This document shows, piece after piece, positions 48,790-56,824 of a stretch of 64,000 bases of DNA; position 1 is the first letter of the stretch; each line of letters opens with the position of its first letter. Source of the DNA: Pseudoflavonifractor capillosus (lineage in GTDB: Bacteria; Bacillota; Clostridia; Oscillospirales; Oscillospiraceae); assembly GCF_016902575.1 (NCBI RefSeq), contig NZ_JACSNZ010000001.1, positions 124,001-188,000 on the forward strand, read 5' to 3'. Under the pieces are notes generated by a model, which saw only the letters and a program-made list of their open reading frames with translations, searched no databases and was not told the origin of the DNA. A program made the position numbers and the translations under genes.

Positions 48790-48831
48790 GGGGTGTCCCT
48801 GGGCATAGCCCAGGGACACCCTTGTATTTTT
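48790..48831 (+). terminator. Terminator after rnc
   Basis: GGGTGTCCCTGGGC-ATA-GCCCAGGGACACCC, 14 bp perfect stem, then TTGTATTTTT. The T-rich tail is also the -35 region of the scpA promoter. Confidence 0.9.
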
Positions 48832-48850
48832 GCGTAAACTTCGGTATAAT
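48822..48850 (+). promoter_or_regulatory. Promoter of the scpAB operon
   Basis: TTGTAT (48822-48827), 17-bp spacer, TATAAT (48845-48850), about 33 bp before scpA. Confidence 0.7.
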
Positions 48851-48883
48851 ATCCATGAATTTGCCGTATAAGGGGGGAGAAGT

Positions 48884-49696
48884 GTGGAAGTCCCGGTATA
48901 TCATCTGGACAAGGTGGTAAAAGTGAGGAAAGAGGACATGGAGGACTTTGACGGCCCCCTGGATCTCATTCTCCATCTGCTGAGTAAAAATAAAATTGAG
49001 ATCCGAGACATTCCCATCTCCCTGTTGTTGGACCAGTATCTGGAGTGGATGGAGCAGCGGGAGCGGCTGAACCTGGAGGTGGCCAGCGAATTTGTCATCA
49101 TGGCTGCCCACCTGGTCTACATCAAGACCCGGATGCTCCTTTCCATTGACGATGAAGAGGCGCTGAGCGAAATGGAGCAGCTCATGGCGGCGCTGGAGGA
49201 GCACCAGCACCGGGAGAGCTATGCCCGCATCCAAGGAATCACCCAGGTGTTGGCGGGGCGGTATGCCTACGGGCGGGACTACCTGGTGGGCCAGCCCCAG
49301 CCTCTTCCCCAGGAGAAGACCTATCGGTATCAGCACCAGCCGGGGGATCTGACAGCGGCCATGGAGCGTCTTTTTCAGCGCGGTGAAGGAGTGGCTGCGC
49401 CGCCTACCCGGGCATTTCAGGGCATTGTGGGCCGGGAGCCTTACCCGGTGGAGACCAAGGCCCGGTGGATTTTGGATCAGCTGACCACTCTGGGCGTGAC
49501 CCATTTCCGGTCACTGTTCCAGGGCAGCAAGAGCCGCTCAGAGATCGTAGCCACTTTTTTGGCGGTGCTGGAGCTGTGCAAGTCCAACCAGATCTACCTG
49601 GCAGGCAGCTGTGAGGACAGCACCTTGACCTGTACCCAACCGGCGGGGGAGACGCCCCAAGATACGGAAGACGGAGGCAGCCAAACATGGAATTGA
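48884..49696 (+). CDS. scpA: Segregation and condensation protein A
   Basis: 270 residues; GTG start at 48884. Kleisin: FDGPLDLILHLLSKNKIEIRDIPISLLLDQYLEWM and ASEFVIMAAHLVYIKTRMLL are the N-terminal SMC-binding motifs; the C-terminal winged helix follows (HFRSLFQGSKSRSEIVATFLAVLELCKSNQI). Bridges the SMC ring; smc itself is not in the window. Overlaps scpB by 10 bp. Confidence 0.95.
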   Translation: MEVPVYHLDKVVKVRKEDMEDFDGPLDLILHLLSKNKIEIRDIPISLLLDQYLEWMEQRERLNLEVASEFVIMAAHLVYIKTRMLLSIDDEEALSEMEQLMAALEEHQHRESYARIQGITQVLAGRYAYGRDYLVGQPQPLPQEKTYRYQHQPGDLTAAMERLFQRGEGVAAPPTRAFQGIVGREPYPVETKARWILDQLTTLGVTHFRSLFQGSKSRSEIVATFLAVLELCKSNQIYLAGSCEDSTLTCTQPAGETPQDTEDGGSQTWN

Positions 49697-50289
49697 AGGA
49701 GTTGGAACACACCATCGAGGGCATCCTATTTGCAGCGGGAGACCCGGTACCCATGGAGCGCCTGGCTACGGCTCTGGAGCAGGATGTGGAGACGGTGGAA
49801 CGGGTGTGCAGCAGCCTGGCAGACGAGTATCGCTATCAGCGGCGGGGCATCTGCCTGGTGCGTACAGAGAACAGCTGGCAGATGTGCACAGCGCCGGAAT
49901 ACGCTCCGGATATCCGCAAGACTCTGGAGCACCGTAAGCCTGCCAAGCTGTCCCAGACCGCCCTGGAGGTGCTGGCCATTGTGGCCTATTTCCAGCCGGT
50001 GACCCGGGCCTACATTGAGCAGATCCGTGGGGTGGACAGCTCCTACACGGTGGGGCTGCTGCTGGAACGGCAGCTCATTGAAGAGGCGGGGCGGCTGGCG
50101 GTGCCGGGCAGGCCCATGCAGTTTCGCACCACCCATCATTTTCTGCGTACCTTCGGCCTGACCAGCCTGGACGACCTTCCTGAGCTGCCCTCTGCCACCC
50201 AGGAGGGCACCCAGCTGACCCTGGATCTGGAGTCAGCCATAGCCAAAATGCAAGAGGATGAGGGGACGCAGTCCCCGGGTGAAGTATGA
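49687..50289 (+). CDS. scpB: Segregation and condensation protein B
   Basis: 200 residues. Two winged-helix domains: IEGILFAAGDPVPMERLATAL and LSQTALEVLAIVAYFQPVTRAYIEQIRGVDSSYTVGLLLERQLIEEAGR. Binds ScpA in the condensin complex. Its end overlaps the next gene start. Confidence 0.95.
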   Translation: MELKELEHTIEGILFAAGDPVPMERLATALEQDVETVERVCSSLADEYRYQRRGICLVRTENSWQMCTAPEYAPDIRKTLEHRKPAKLSQTALEVLAIVAYFQPVTRAYIEQIRGVDSSYTVGLLLERQLIEEAGRLAVPGRPMQFRTTHHFLRTFGLTSLDDLPELPSATQEGTQLTLDLESAIAKMQEDEGTQSPGEV

Positions 50290-50930
50290 CGATTTGGATT
50301 GTACTGGGGTGCGTGGCCCTGGTTCTGGTGCTGCTTTGGATGACACCCCTGGGGGCCAAGGTGGGCTACGACCAGAAGGGGCTTGTGTTGGCGGTATCTG
50401 TGGGGCCTGTCGCCATTCCCGTGTACCCCAGGCCCAAGAAGAAGGATAAGAAGCCCAAAAAGAAAGACAGAAAGAAAAAGACACAGGCCCCAGCTGACCA
50501 GCAGGAGAAGCCTGCCAAAATGTTTCCGCTCTCCCTGAATTCCTGGCAGGAGTTCCGGCAATACCTGCCCCTGATCTGTGAGGCGGCAGGGGAGCTGCGG
50601 CGGAAGATGGTGGTGCAGCAGCTGAATGTCCAGCTGGTGTGGGCGGGAGAAAACCCTGCTGCCGCTGCCATCGGCTACGGGGTGATCCACGGAGTCATCG
50701 GAGGGCTTTGGAGTCTCATCGACGGCAGCTTCCGAGTGCGGAATCACAAGTTTGTGGTGGATCTGGACTATGAGAGCAAGGAGCCCCAGGTGTCTGCAAA
50801 GGCGGTACTCTCTCTGCGTGTGGGGCAGGCCGTCAGCTTTGGCATTCGATACGGCATGAAACTTGCCGCACAGCAGCGCAAACAGCGCAATGAAACCCAT
50901 AATTCCAAGGAGGTAAATCACCATGAGTGA
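50286..50930 (+). CDS. DUF2953-type membrane protein
   Basis: 214 residues. One N-terminal membrane helix, a very basic linker (PRPKKKDKKPKKKDRKKK), and a C-terminal region (GVIHGVIGGLWSLIDGSFRV...DLDYESKEPQVSAKAVLSLRVGQAV) matching DUF2953, a family found next to ytfJ in spore formers. Function unknown; probably sporulation-related by context. Confidence 0.82.
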   Translation: MTIWIVLGCVALVLVLLWMTPLGAKVGYDQKGLVLAVSVGPVAIPVYPRPKKKDKKPKKKDRKKKTQAPADQQEKPAKMFPLSLNSWQEFRQYLPLICEAAGELRRKMVVQQLNVQLVWAGENPAAAAIGYGVIHGVIGGLWSLIDGSFRVRNHKFVVDLDYESKEPQVSAKAVLSLRVGQAVSFGIRYGMKLAAQQRKQRNETHNSKEVNHHE

Positions 50931-51324
50931 ACAGAAGCATCCCATCAATGAGGTATTGCACACCACCATGAGTCGGATTCGTGAGATGGTGGACACCAAC
51001 ACGGTGGTAGGCCAGCCCATTGTCACCGCCGACGGCGTGACCATCATCCCTGTCTCAAAGCTGTCCTTTGGTTTTGCCACCGGCGGCTCCGACTTCGGCA
51101 AGACACCCAATGTGGAGAAGAACTTCGGCGGCGGAGCCGGGGCCGGGGTCAACGTCACCCCTGTGGCCTTCCTCATCGTCAAGGACGGCAGCGTGCGGCT
51201 TCTGCCTGTGGCGCCTCCCGCCGGGGACTCTGTGGGTCGTGTGGTGGATTTGGTGCCCGAGATGTTTGAAAAGGTCACCGGATATATCGACAAAAAGACC
51301 GGCGGGGATAAGAGCGGCGAATAA
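50923..51324 (+). CDS. ytfJ: Sporulation protein YtfJ
   Basis: 133 residues. GerW/YtfJ family motif VVGQPIVTADGVTIIPVSKLSFGFATGGSDFG, then FGGGAGAGVNVTPVAFLIV. In Bacillus it is a forespore protein needed for germination. Overlaps the DUF2953 gene by 8 bp. Confidence 0.93.
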   Translation: MSEQKHPINEVLHTTMSRIREMVDTNTVVGQPIVTADGVTIIPVSKLSFGFATGGSDFGKTPNVEKNFGGGAGAGVNVTPVAFLIVKDGSVRLLPVAPPAGDSVGRVVDLVPEMFEKVTGYIDKKTGGDKSGE

Positions 51325-51334
51325 AGGCGATACT

Positions 51335-51373
51335 ACTCCCATCTAATGAATTTGGATGGGAGTGACCTTTTTT
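51335..51373 (+). terminator. Hairpin and T-run overlapping the dacF start
   Basis: ACTCCCATC pairs with GATGGGAGT, followed by GACCTTTTTT. The downstream arm holds the GGGAG Shine-Dalgarno and the T-run contains the TTG start of the next gene. Confidence 0.75.
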
Positions 51374-52508
51374 GAGAAAAATTCTGGCCCTGTGCCTTTC
51401 GTTGACCATATTGGTTTCCCTGTATATCCCGGCAAGGGCGGTGTCCACCTCTGCCTCTGCGGCGGTGCTGATGGATGCCTCGTCGGGCCGGGTGCTGTAC
51501 GACCAGGATATGCACACCCCTCGGCCCATTGCCAGCATTACCAAGCTGATGACGGCCCTGGTGGCAGTGGAGCAGACCTCTGACCTGTCCCAGGTTATCA
51601 CCGTGGAACAGGCATGGCTGGAGGGGGTAGAGGGCTCCGCCCTCTATCTGAAGGCAGGGGATCAGCTGACCCTGGAGACTCTGCTCTATGGGCTGCTGCT
51701 CCAGTCGGGCAACGATGCTGCCCAGGTCATTGCCTGCTGGATTGGGGAGGACCTTGATGGGTTTGCCCAGCGGATGAATGAAAAGGCACAGGAGTTGGGC
51801 ATGACCAACACCCATTTTACCAATCCCAGCGGACTGACGGACGAGGAGCACTACTCCTCCGCCTATGACATGGCCCTGCTGGCCTGCGCCTGTCTTCAAA
51901 ATCCCACGGTGGCGGAGGTCTGTGCCACCCGTACCATCACCCTGGAGGGGCGCACCTTTGTCAATCACAACAAGCTGTTGTGGCTGGAGGAGGACTGCGT
52001 GGGCATGAAGACGGGGTACACGGAGGCTTCCGGCCGTACTCTGGTCTCAGCGGCCACCCAGGGAGCGCAGACCCTGGTGTGCGTCACCCTCAATGATTCC
52101 GACGACTGGGACGACCACCAGGCCCTGCTGGCCTACGGTTTTGACACCTATCCTGCCACCCAGCTGTGCGCCCAGGGAAAGGCTGTGGGACAGGTGGCGG
52201 TGGCAGGCAGCGTGTGCCCTGCCATCCCAGTGGTGGCCCAAGGGGATGCCTGGTACCCCTTGGAACAGGGGGAAGAACTGGAGATGCAGCTGGATGTGTT
52301 CCAGCCCCTCACGGCACCCATTCCCCAAGGTACCCAAGTGGGGAATGCCCGTTGGGTGCTCCAGGGGGAAGTGGTGGCGGAAATGTCCCTGCTGGCAGGG
52401 ACAGAGGTGACCGATGACCAGTGGAAGCCATCGGCACTGGTGCGCTGGTGGATGGGCCTGTGGGGCAAGAAGTGGGAGCAAACCGTGCCTGGCATGGGAC
52501 TGATTTGA
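51372..52508 (+). CDS. dacF: D-alanyl-D-alanine carboxypeptidase (DacF-type)
   Basis: 378 residues, TTG start at 51372. Signal peptide (KILALCLSLTILVSLYIPARA), then the peptidase S11 motifs SITK (in PIASITKLMTAL), SGN (LLLQSGNDAAQ) and KTG (MKTGYTEASGRTLVSA). A beta domain follows, and the last 40 residues include no clear membrane anchor except a short amphipathic end. In spore formers DacF trims cortex precursor peptides; it neighbours ytfJ here, supporting a sporulation role. Confidence 0.9.
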   Translation: MRKILALCLSLTILVSLYIPARAVSTSASAAVLMDASSGRVLYDQDMHTPRPIASITKLMTALVAVEQTSDLSQVITVEQAWLEGVEGSALYLKAGDQLTLETLLYGLLLQSGNDAAQVIACWIGEDLDGFAQRMNEKAQELGMTNTHFTNPSGLTDEEHYSSAYDMALLACACLQNPTVAEVCATRTITLEGRTFVNHNKLLWLEEDCVGMKTGYTEASGRTLVSAATQGAQTLVCVTLNDSDDWDDHQALLAYGFDTYPATQLCAQGKAVGQVAVAGSVCPAIPVVAQGDAWYPLEQGEELEMQLDVFQPLTAPIPQGTQVGNARWVLQGEVVAEMSLLAGTEVTDDQWKPSALVRWWMGLWGKKWEQTVPGMGLI

Positions 52509-52525
52509 GTGAGGAGCGTGTAGGC

Positions 52526-53236
52526 TTGGAGGAGCGCATACAAAAGATTTTATCTGGGGCGGGAGTTTGTTCCCGGCGCAGAGCGGAGGAATACCTGACA
52601 GCCGGCCGGGTGCGGGTCAACGGACGTGTGGCGACGTTGGGGGAGAAGGCGGATCCTCAGCGGGATCATATCGAGGTGGACGGGGTGGCTTTGGCCCAGC
52701 CCCGCCGCCATACTTATCTTATGCTCCATAAGCCCCGGGGCTTTGTCACCACCCTGTCGGATGAGAAGGGGCGCAAAACAGTGGCTCAGCTGGTGGCAGA
52801 CTGCGGAGTACGGGTGTGGCCGGTGGGACGGCTGGACATGGACTCAGAGGGGCTGTTGCTGCTCACCGATGACGGAGCCCTCACCCACAAACTCACCCAC
52901 CCCTCCCATGAGATTCAAAAGGAGTATCACGTCCGGGTTACCGGCGATGTGGCCTCGGCGCTGCCCACCCTGTCCCGCCCCATGGTGGTGGACGGGGAGG
53001 ACATGGTGGCGGATGTGGTGGAGCCTCTGGGCCCTCAGCGGCTGAAAATCGTCATTCACCAGGGAAAGAACCGCCAGGTGCGGCGGATGTGTGCCGCAGC
53101 GGGACTTACCGTGACACGCCTGGTGCGTGTGCGGGAGGGGAATCTCCGCCTGGGTGAGTTGAAACGGGGCGCCTGGCGGCACCTGACGGAGGGGGAAATG
53201 CAGGAATTGTTTCGTGAAATTTGCAAGGGAAGGTAA
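52526..53236 (+). CDS. rluB: rRNA pseudouridine synthase RluB/RsuA type
   Basis: 236 residues; I use the TTG at 52526 (GAGGAG 9 bp upstream). S4 RNA-binding domain (ERIQKILSGAGVCSRRRAEEYLTAGRVRVNG) and the synthase domain with catalytic Asp in PVGRLDMDSEGLLLLTDDG, then GKNRQVRRMCAAAGL. Modifies 23S rRNA (or 16S for RsuA); in Firmicutes this gene is usually called rluB. Confidence 0.93.
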   Translation: MEERIQKILSGAGVCSRRRAEEYLTAGRVRVNGRVATLGEKADPQRDHIEVDGVALAQPRRHTYLMLHKPRGFVTTLSDEKGRKTVAQLVADCGVRVWPVGRLDMDSEGLLLLTDDGALTHKLTHPSHEIQKEYHVRVTGDVASALPTLSRPMVVDGEDMVADVVEPLGPQRLKIVIHQGKNRQVRRMCAAAGLTVTRLVRVREGNLRLGELKRGAWRHLTEGEMQELFREICKGR

Positions 53237-53282
53237 GATTCTTGCAAAGACCCTTGCATTTTGACAGTGGAACGAGTATCAT
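53222..53282 (+). promoter_or_regulatory. Terminator of rluB overlapping promoter of the RpiR gene
   Basis: TGCAAGGG (53222-53229) pairs with CCCTTGCA (53251-53258), followed by TTTTG. The same bases provide TTGCAT (53254-53259) as -35, with TATCAT (53277-53282) 17 bp on. Confidence 0.65.
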
Positions 53283-53367
53283 ACAAAAGAAAGACCATAG
53301 AAGAAGTCGGCGGCCCACTGTGGTACGCCGATTTTCTTGGGATTAGAACCAAAAAGGGGGATAGGCT

Positions 53368-54243
53368 GTGAGTCGGGACATTTTGACGTTGATTCAGAGC
53401 AATATGGACTCTTTTTCCAAGGGGCAGAAGCTGATTGGACGATATATTCTGGAAAATTACGACAAGGCGGCCTTTATGACAGCGGCCAAACTGGGGCACA
53501 CCGTGCGCATCAGCGAGTCCACGGTGGTGCGATTTGCCGCCGAGCTGGGCTTTGACGGATATCCTGCCATGCAGCGGGCCTTGCAGGAGATGATTCGCAG
53601 CAAGCTCACCACCGTGCAGCGCATTGAGGTGTCCAACGACCGGCTGGGAGACCACGACCTGCTGGAGAAGGTGGTGCAGTCTGATCTGGAGAAGATTCGT
53701 ACCACCCTGGAAGAGATGAGCCGGGAAGAATTTTCCGCAGTGGTGGATGCCATTGTCAAGGCCCGGAACATATACATCTTGGGGGTGCGCTCTTCTGCGG
53801 CCCTGTCCGACTTTTTGACCTTCTACTTCAATCTGATGTTTGACAACATCCGACAGGTGAAAACCACCCTGGCCAGCGAGATGTTTGAACAGATGCTGCG
53901 GGTGGGGCAGGGGGATGTGGTCATCGGTATCAGCTTCCCTCGCTACTCTACCCGCACGGTGCGGGCCATGGAGTTTGCCCGGGATCAGGGCGCCACAGTG
54001 GTGGCCCTCACCGACAGTCCCATGTCTCCGCTGTATGACACCGCCAGCCTGCGGCTGCTGGCCAAGAGCGATATGGCCTCCTTTGTAGATTCTCTGGTGG
54101 CTCCCTTGTCCATCATCAACGCCCTGATCGTGGCAGTTGGCCGGAAAAAATCCGCAGAGGTCACCGCCACTTTTGAGCATTTGGAGCACATCTGGGACGA
54201 ATACCAAGTGTATGAAAAGGTGGAGTACGACGGGAAGGGATAA
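53368..54243 (+). CDS. RpiR-family transcriptional regulator
   Basis: 291 residues; GTG 53368 after AAAGGGGGA. N-terminal RpiR helix-turn-helix (FMTAAKLGHTVRISESTVVRFAAELGFDGYPAMQRALQEMI) and a C-terminal SIS sugar-phosphate-binding domain (AIVKARNIYILGVRSSAALSDFLTFYFNLM, VVIGISFPRYSTRTV). These regulators respond to phosphosugars. The target is not evident; the downstream gene is a flavoprotein. Confidence 0.92.
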   Translation: MSRDILTLIQSNMDSFSKGQKLIGRYILENYDKAAFMTAAKLGHTVRISESTVVRFAAELGFDGYPAMQRALQEMIRSKLTTVQRIEVSNDRLGDHDLLEKVVQSDLEKIRTTLEEMSREEFSAVVDAIVKARNIYILGVRSSAALSDFLTFYFNLMFDNIRQVKTTLASEMFEQMLRVGQGDVVIGISFPRYSTRTVRAMEFARDQGATVVALTDSPMSPLYDTASLRLLAKSDMASFVDSLVAPLSIINALIVAVGRKKSAEVTATFEHLEHIWDEYQVYEKVEYDGKG

Positions 54244-54279
54244 GCCTGTCCAACACGGTTTGAGAGGAATGGAAACGGA

Positions 54280-55545
54280 TTGAAGACAGAGAAAATCATT
54301 GTGGTGGGTGCCGGGGCTGCGGGCATGATGGCAGCCATTTCGGCAGCACGACAGGGGGCGCAGGTGCTGCTGCTGGAGCCCAACGAGAAGGTGGGTCGCA
54401 AGCTGTACATCACGGGAAAGGGTCGGTGCAACGTCACCAACCACTGTGCCCTGGAGGAGCTGATGGCCGCCATCCCCCGCAACGGGAAATTTTTGTACAG
54501 CGCCCTGTCCCGGTTTGATGCCCAGGCTGCCATGGACTTTTTTGAGGGCCTGGGTGTCAAGCTCAAGGTGGAGCGGGGCAACCGGGTGTTTCCCGCCTCG
54601 GACAGGGCAGCGGATATCATTGACGCTCTGTTTTTTGAACTGCGCCGCCAGGGGGTGGAGCTGCGCCAGGACCGGGTGACTGGGCTTCAAATCCGGGACG
54701 GAGCCGTGGTGGGAGTCACCACCCGCAACAGTTCTCAGGGCATCGAAGCCGCCCAGGTCATTGTGGCCACTGGAGGTGCCTCTTATCCCCGCACCGGCTC
54801 CACCGGGGACGGCTACCGGCTGGCTGGGCAGGCAGGGCACCAGGTGGTGCCGATCCGTGGCTCTCTGGTGCCGCTGGAGTCTCCGGACCCCTGCTGCGCA
54901 CAGATGCAGGGGCTGGCCCTGCGCAACGTGGCCCTGCGGGTGAAAAACCGCAAGGGAAAGGTGATTTACCAGGAGCAGGGGGAGATGCTGTTTACCCACT
55001 TTGGACTGTCCGGGCCTCTGGTGCTCTCCGCCTCCGCCCACATGAATTTTCAGCGGGACAGCTACACCCTGCACATTGACCTGAAGCCTGCCCTGGATGA
55101 GGGCAAGCTGGATGCCCGACTGGTGCGGGACTTCACGGAGCGGGCCAACCAGAACATGGGCAATGCCCTGGGAGGCCTGCTCCCCCAGTCCATGATCCCT
55201 GTGGTGGCTGGCCGGGCTGGCATTCCCCTGGACACCAAAGCCCACGACCTGCGCAAAGAGCAGCGGCGCAGCCTGCTGGAGACCATGAAGAACTTCACTG
55301 TGGAGGTCAGTGGCCCCCGCCCGGTGGAGGAGGCCATTGTCACCGCAGGAGGTGTGAAGGTGGGGGAGATCGACCCCAAGACCATGCAGTCCAAGAAGGT
55401 GCAGGGACTGTACTTCGCCGGAGAAGTGCTGGATGTGGATGCCTATACCGGCGGATTCAACCTTCAAATTGCCTGGGCCACCGGCTGGGCAGCCGGACAG
55501 GCGGCAGCAGAAGTTTATCAAGAAAAGGATGGTGCAGCAGTATGA
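54280..55545 (+). CDS. HI0933/BaiN-family flavoprotein
   Basis: 421 residues, TTG start at 54280. Rossmann FAD motif IIVVGAGAAGMMAAISAARQGAQVLLLEPNEKVGRKLYITGKGRCNVTN and the end motif GLYFAGEVLDVDAYTGGFNLQIAWATGWAAG are diagnostic for the HI0933/YtfP-like family. Most members have unknown substrates; one branch (BaiN) reduces bile-acid intermediates, which cannot be decided here. Overlaps cmk by 4 bp. Confidence 0.9.
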   Translation: MKTEKIIVVGAGAAGMMAAISAARQGAQVLLLEPNEKVGRKLYITGKGRCNVTNHCALEELMAAIPRNGKFLYSALSRFDAQAAMDFFEGLGVKLKVERGNRVFPASDRAADIIDALFFELRRQGVELRQDRVTGLQIRDGAVVGVTTRNSSQGIEAAQVIVATGGASYPRTGSTGDGYRLAGQAGHQVVPIRGSLVPLESPDPCCAQMQGLALRNVALRVKNRKGKVIYQEQGEMLFTHFGLSGPLVLSASAHMNFQRDSYTLHIDLKPALDEGKLDARLVRDFTERANQNMGNALGGLLPQSMIPVVAGRAGIPLDTKAHDLRKEQRRSLLETMKNFTVEVSGPRPVEEAIVTAGGVKVGEIDPKTMQSKKVQGLYFAGEVLDVDAYTGGFNLQIAWATGWAAGQAAAEVYQEKDGAAV

Positions 55546-56234
55546 ATCACTATCACAGCATAGCCATAGACGGCCCATCCGGGGCGGGAAAATCCACCCT
55601 GGCCCGGGCACTGGCCCAGGAGATGGGCTACCTCTACGTGGACACTGGGGCCATTTACCGCACTGTGGGGCTGGCGGTGTACCGCCGTGGGGTGGACCCC
55701 AAAGACCCGGCAGCGGTGGAGCAGGTGCTGGGTCAGGTGGACATCACTATGGGTCACGGCCCCGACGGGGCACAGCGGATGTACCTGGACGGGGAGGACG
55801 TGTCCCAGGCCATTCGTCAGCACGTCATCTCCGGTTACGCCTCTCAGGTGGCGGCATTGCCGCCGGTGCGGGCATTTCTGCTGCAAAAACAGCGGCACCT
55901 GGCGGATAACCACAATGTCATCATGGATGGCCGGGACATCGGCACCGTGGTGCTGCCCCGGGCAGATGTGAAGATCTTCCTCACCGCAGACCCGGAGGAC
56001 CGGGCACGCCGCCGCTATCTGGAGCTTTTGGAGCGTGGCCAACAGGCGGATTTTGAACAGGTGCTCACCGACGTGGTGGAGCGTGACCGGCAGGACATGG
56101 AGCGGGCCATCTCCCCCCTCAAGCAGGCGGAGGATGCCCAGGTGGTGGACACCACTGGGAAGGACTTGGAGCAGAGCCGTGCCCTGCTGCGAGATGTGAT
56201 TCGATCCACCCTGGGTCAGGAGGAGGAAGCATAA
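55542..56234 (+). CDS. cmk: Cytidylate kinase
   Basis: 230 residues. P-loop GPSGAGKSTLARALAQEMGYLYVDTGAIYR and the NMP-binding motif MDGRDIGTVVLPRADVKIFLTADPEDRARRR. Converts CMP/dCMP to diphosphates. Translationally coupled on both sides. Confidence 0.96.
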   Translation: MNHYHSIAIDGPSGAGKSTLARALAQEMGYLYVDTGAIYRTVGLAVYRRGVDPKDPAAVEQVLGQVDITMGHGPDGAQRMYLDGEDVSQAIRQHVISGYASQVAALPPVRAFLLQKQRHLADNHNVIMDGRDIGTVVLPRADVKIFLTADPEDRARRRYLELLERGQQADFEQVLTDVVERDRQDMERAISPLKQAEDAQVVDTTGKDLEQSRALLRDVIRSTLGQEEEA

Positions 56235-56824
56235 TGAACCGAGTGTATGCGGTGCTCTACCCGCTGGTTTGGATTTTCATGCGGATCTTCCACCCCTGGA
56301 AGGCGGAGGGTCGGGAGAATGTGCCCGACGGTCCGGTGCTGCTGTGCGGCAACCACACCACCCTGGGCGATCCTGTGTATGTGGTGTGTGCCCTGGGTTG
56401 GAGGTGCCAGACCAGGGTCATCGCTAAAGAAGAGCTGATGGAGATCCCCGTGCTGGGCTGGCTGCTGAAAAAGGCGGGCATCATCGGTATTAAGCGGGGC
56501 AAGGCGGATGTGTCTGCCATTAAGGAGGCCATGCGGGTATTGCGCAATGGGGAAAAGCTGATGCTCTTTCCCGAGGGCACCCGGGTCAAGGACGGGGAGA
56601 CCGCTGAGGCTCGCACTGGGGCGGCTATGTTTGCCACCCGCACCGATACCATGCTGCTGCCCATCTACATTTCCCCCAAGAAGAAGCTGTTTCGCAAAAC
56701 CCGGGTGGTGTTTGGCAAGCCATACAAGGCCACCTATGAGGGTAGAAAACCCGGGCCGGAGGATTACCAGCGCATTGCCGATGATCTGATGGAGCGCATT
56801 CACCAGTTGGGAGGTGCCCAATGA
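56234..56824 (+). CDS. plsC: 1-acyl-glycerol-3-phosphate acyltransferase
   Basis: 196 residues. HxxxxD motif in GNHTTLGDPV, then KEELMEIPVLGWLLKKAGIIGIKRGKAD and the FPEGTR motif. An N-terminal hydrophobic stretch anchors it to the membrane. Second acylation step of phosphatidic acid synthesis; cmk-plsC-ispH order is typical of clostridia. Confidence 0.93.
   Translation: MNRVYAVLYPLVWIFMRIFHPWKAEGRENVPDGPVLLCGNHTTLGDPVYVVCALGWRCQTRVIAKEELMEIPVLGWLLKKAGIIGIKRGKADVSAIKEAMRVLRNGEKLMLFPEGTRVKDGETAEARTGAAMFATRTDTMLLPIYISPKKKLFRKTRVVFGKPYKATYEGRKPGPEDYQRIADDLMERIHQLGGAQ

Noticed and set aside
48822-48850. scpA promoter as certain
   Set aside because: The -35 lies in the T-run of the rnc terminator, so the match could partly reflect the terminator sequence; kept only at moderate confidence.
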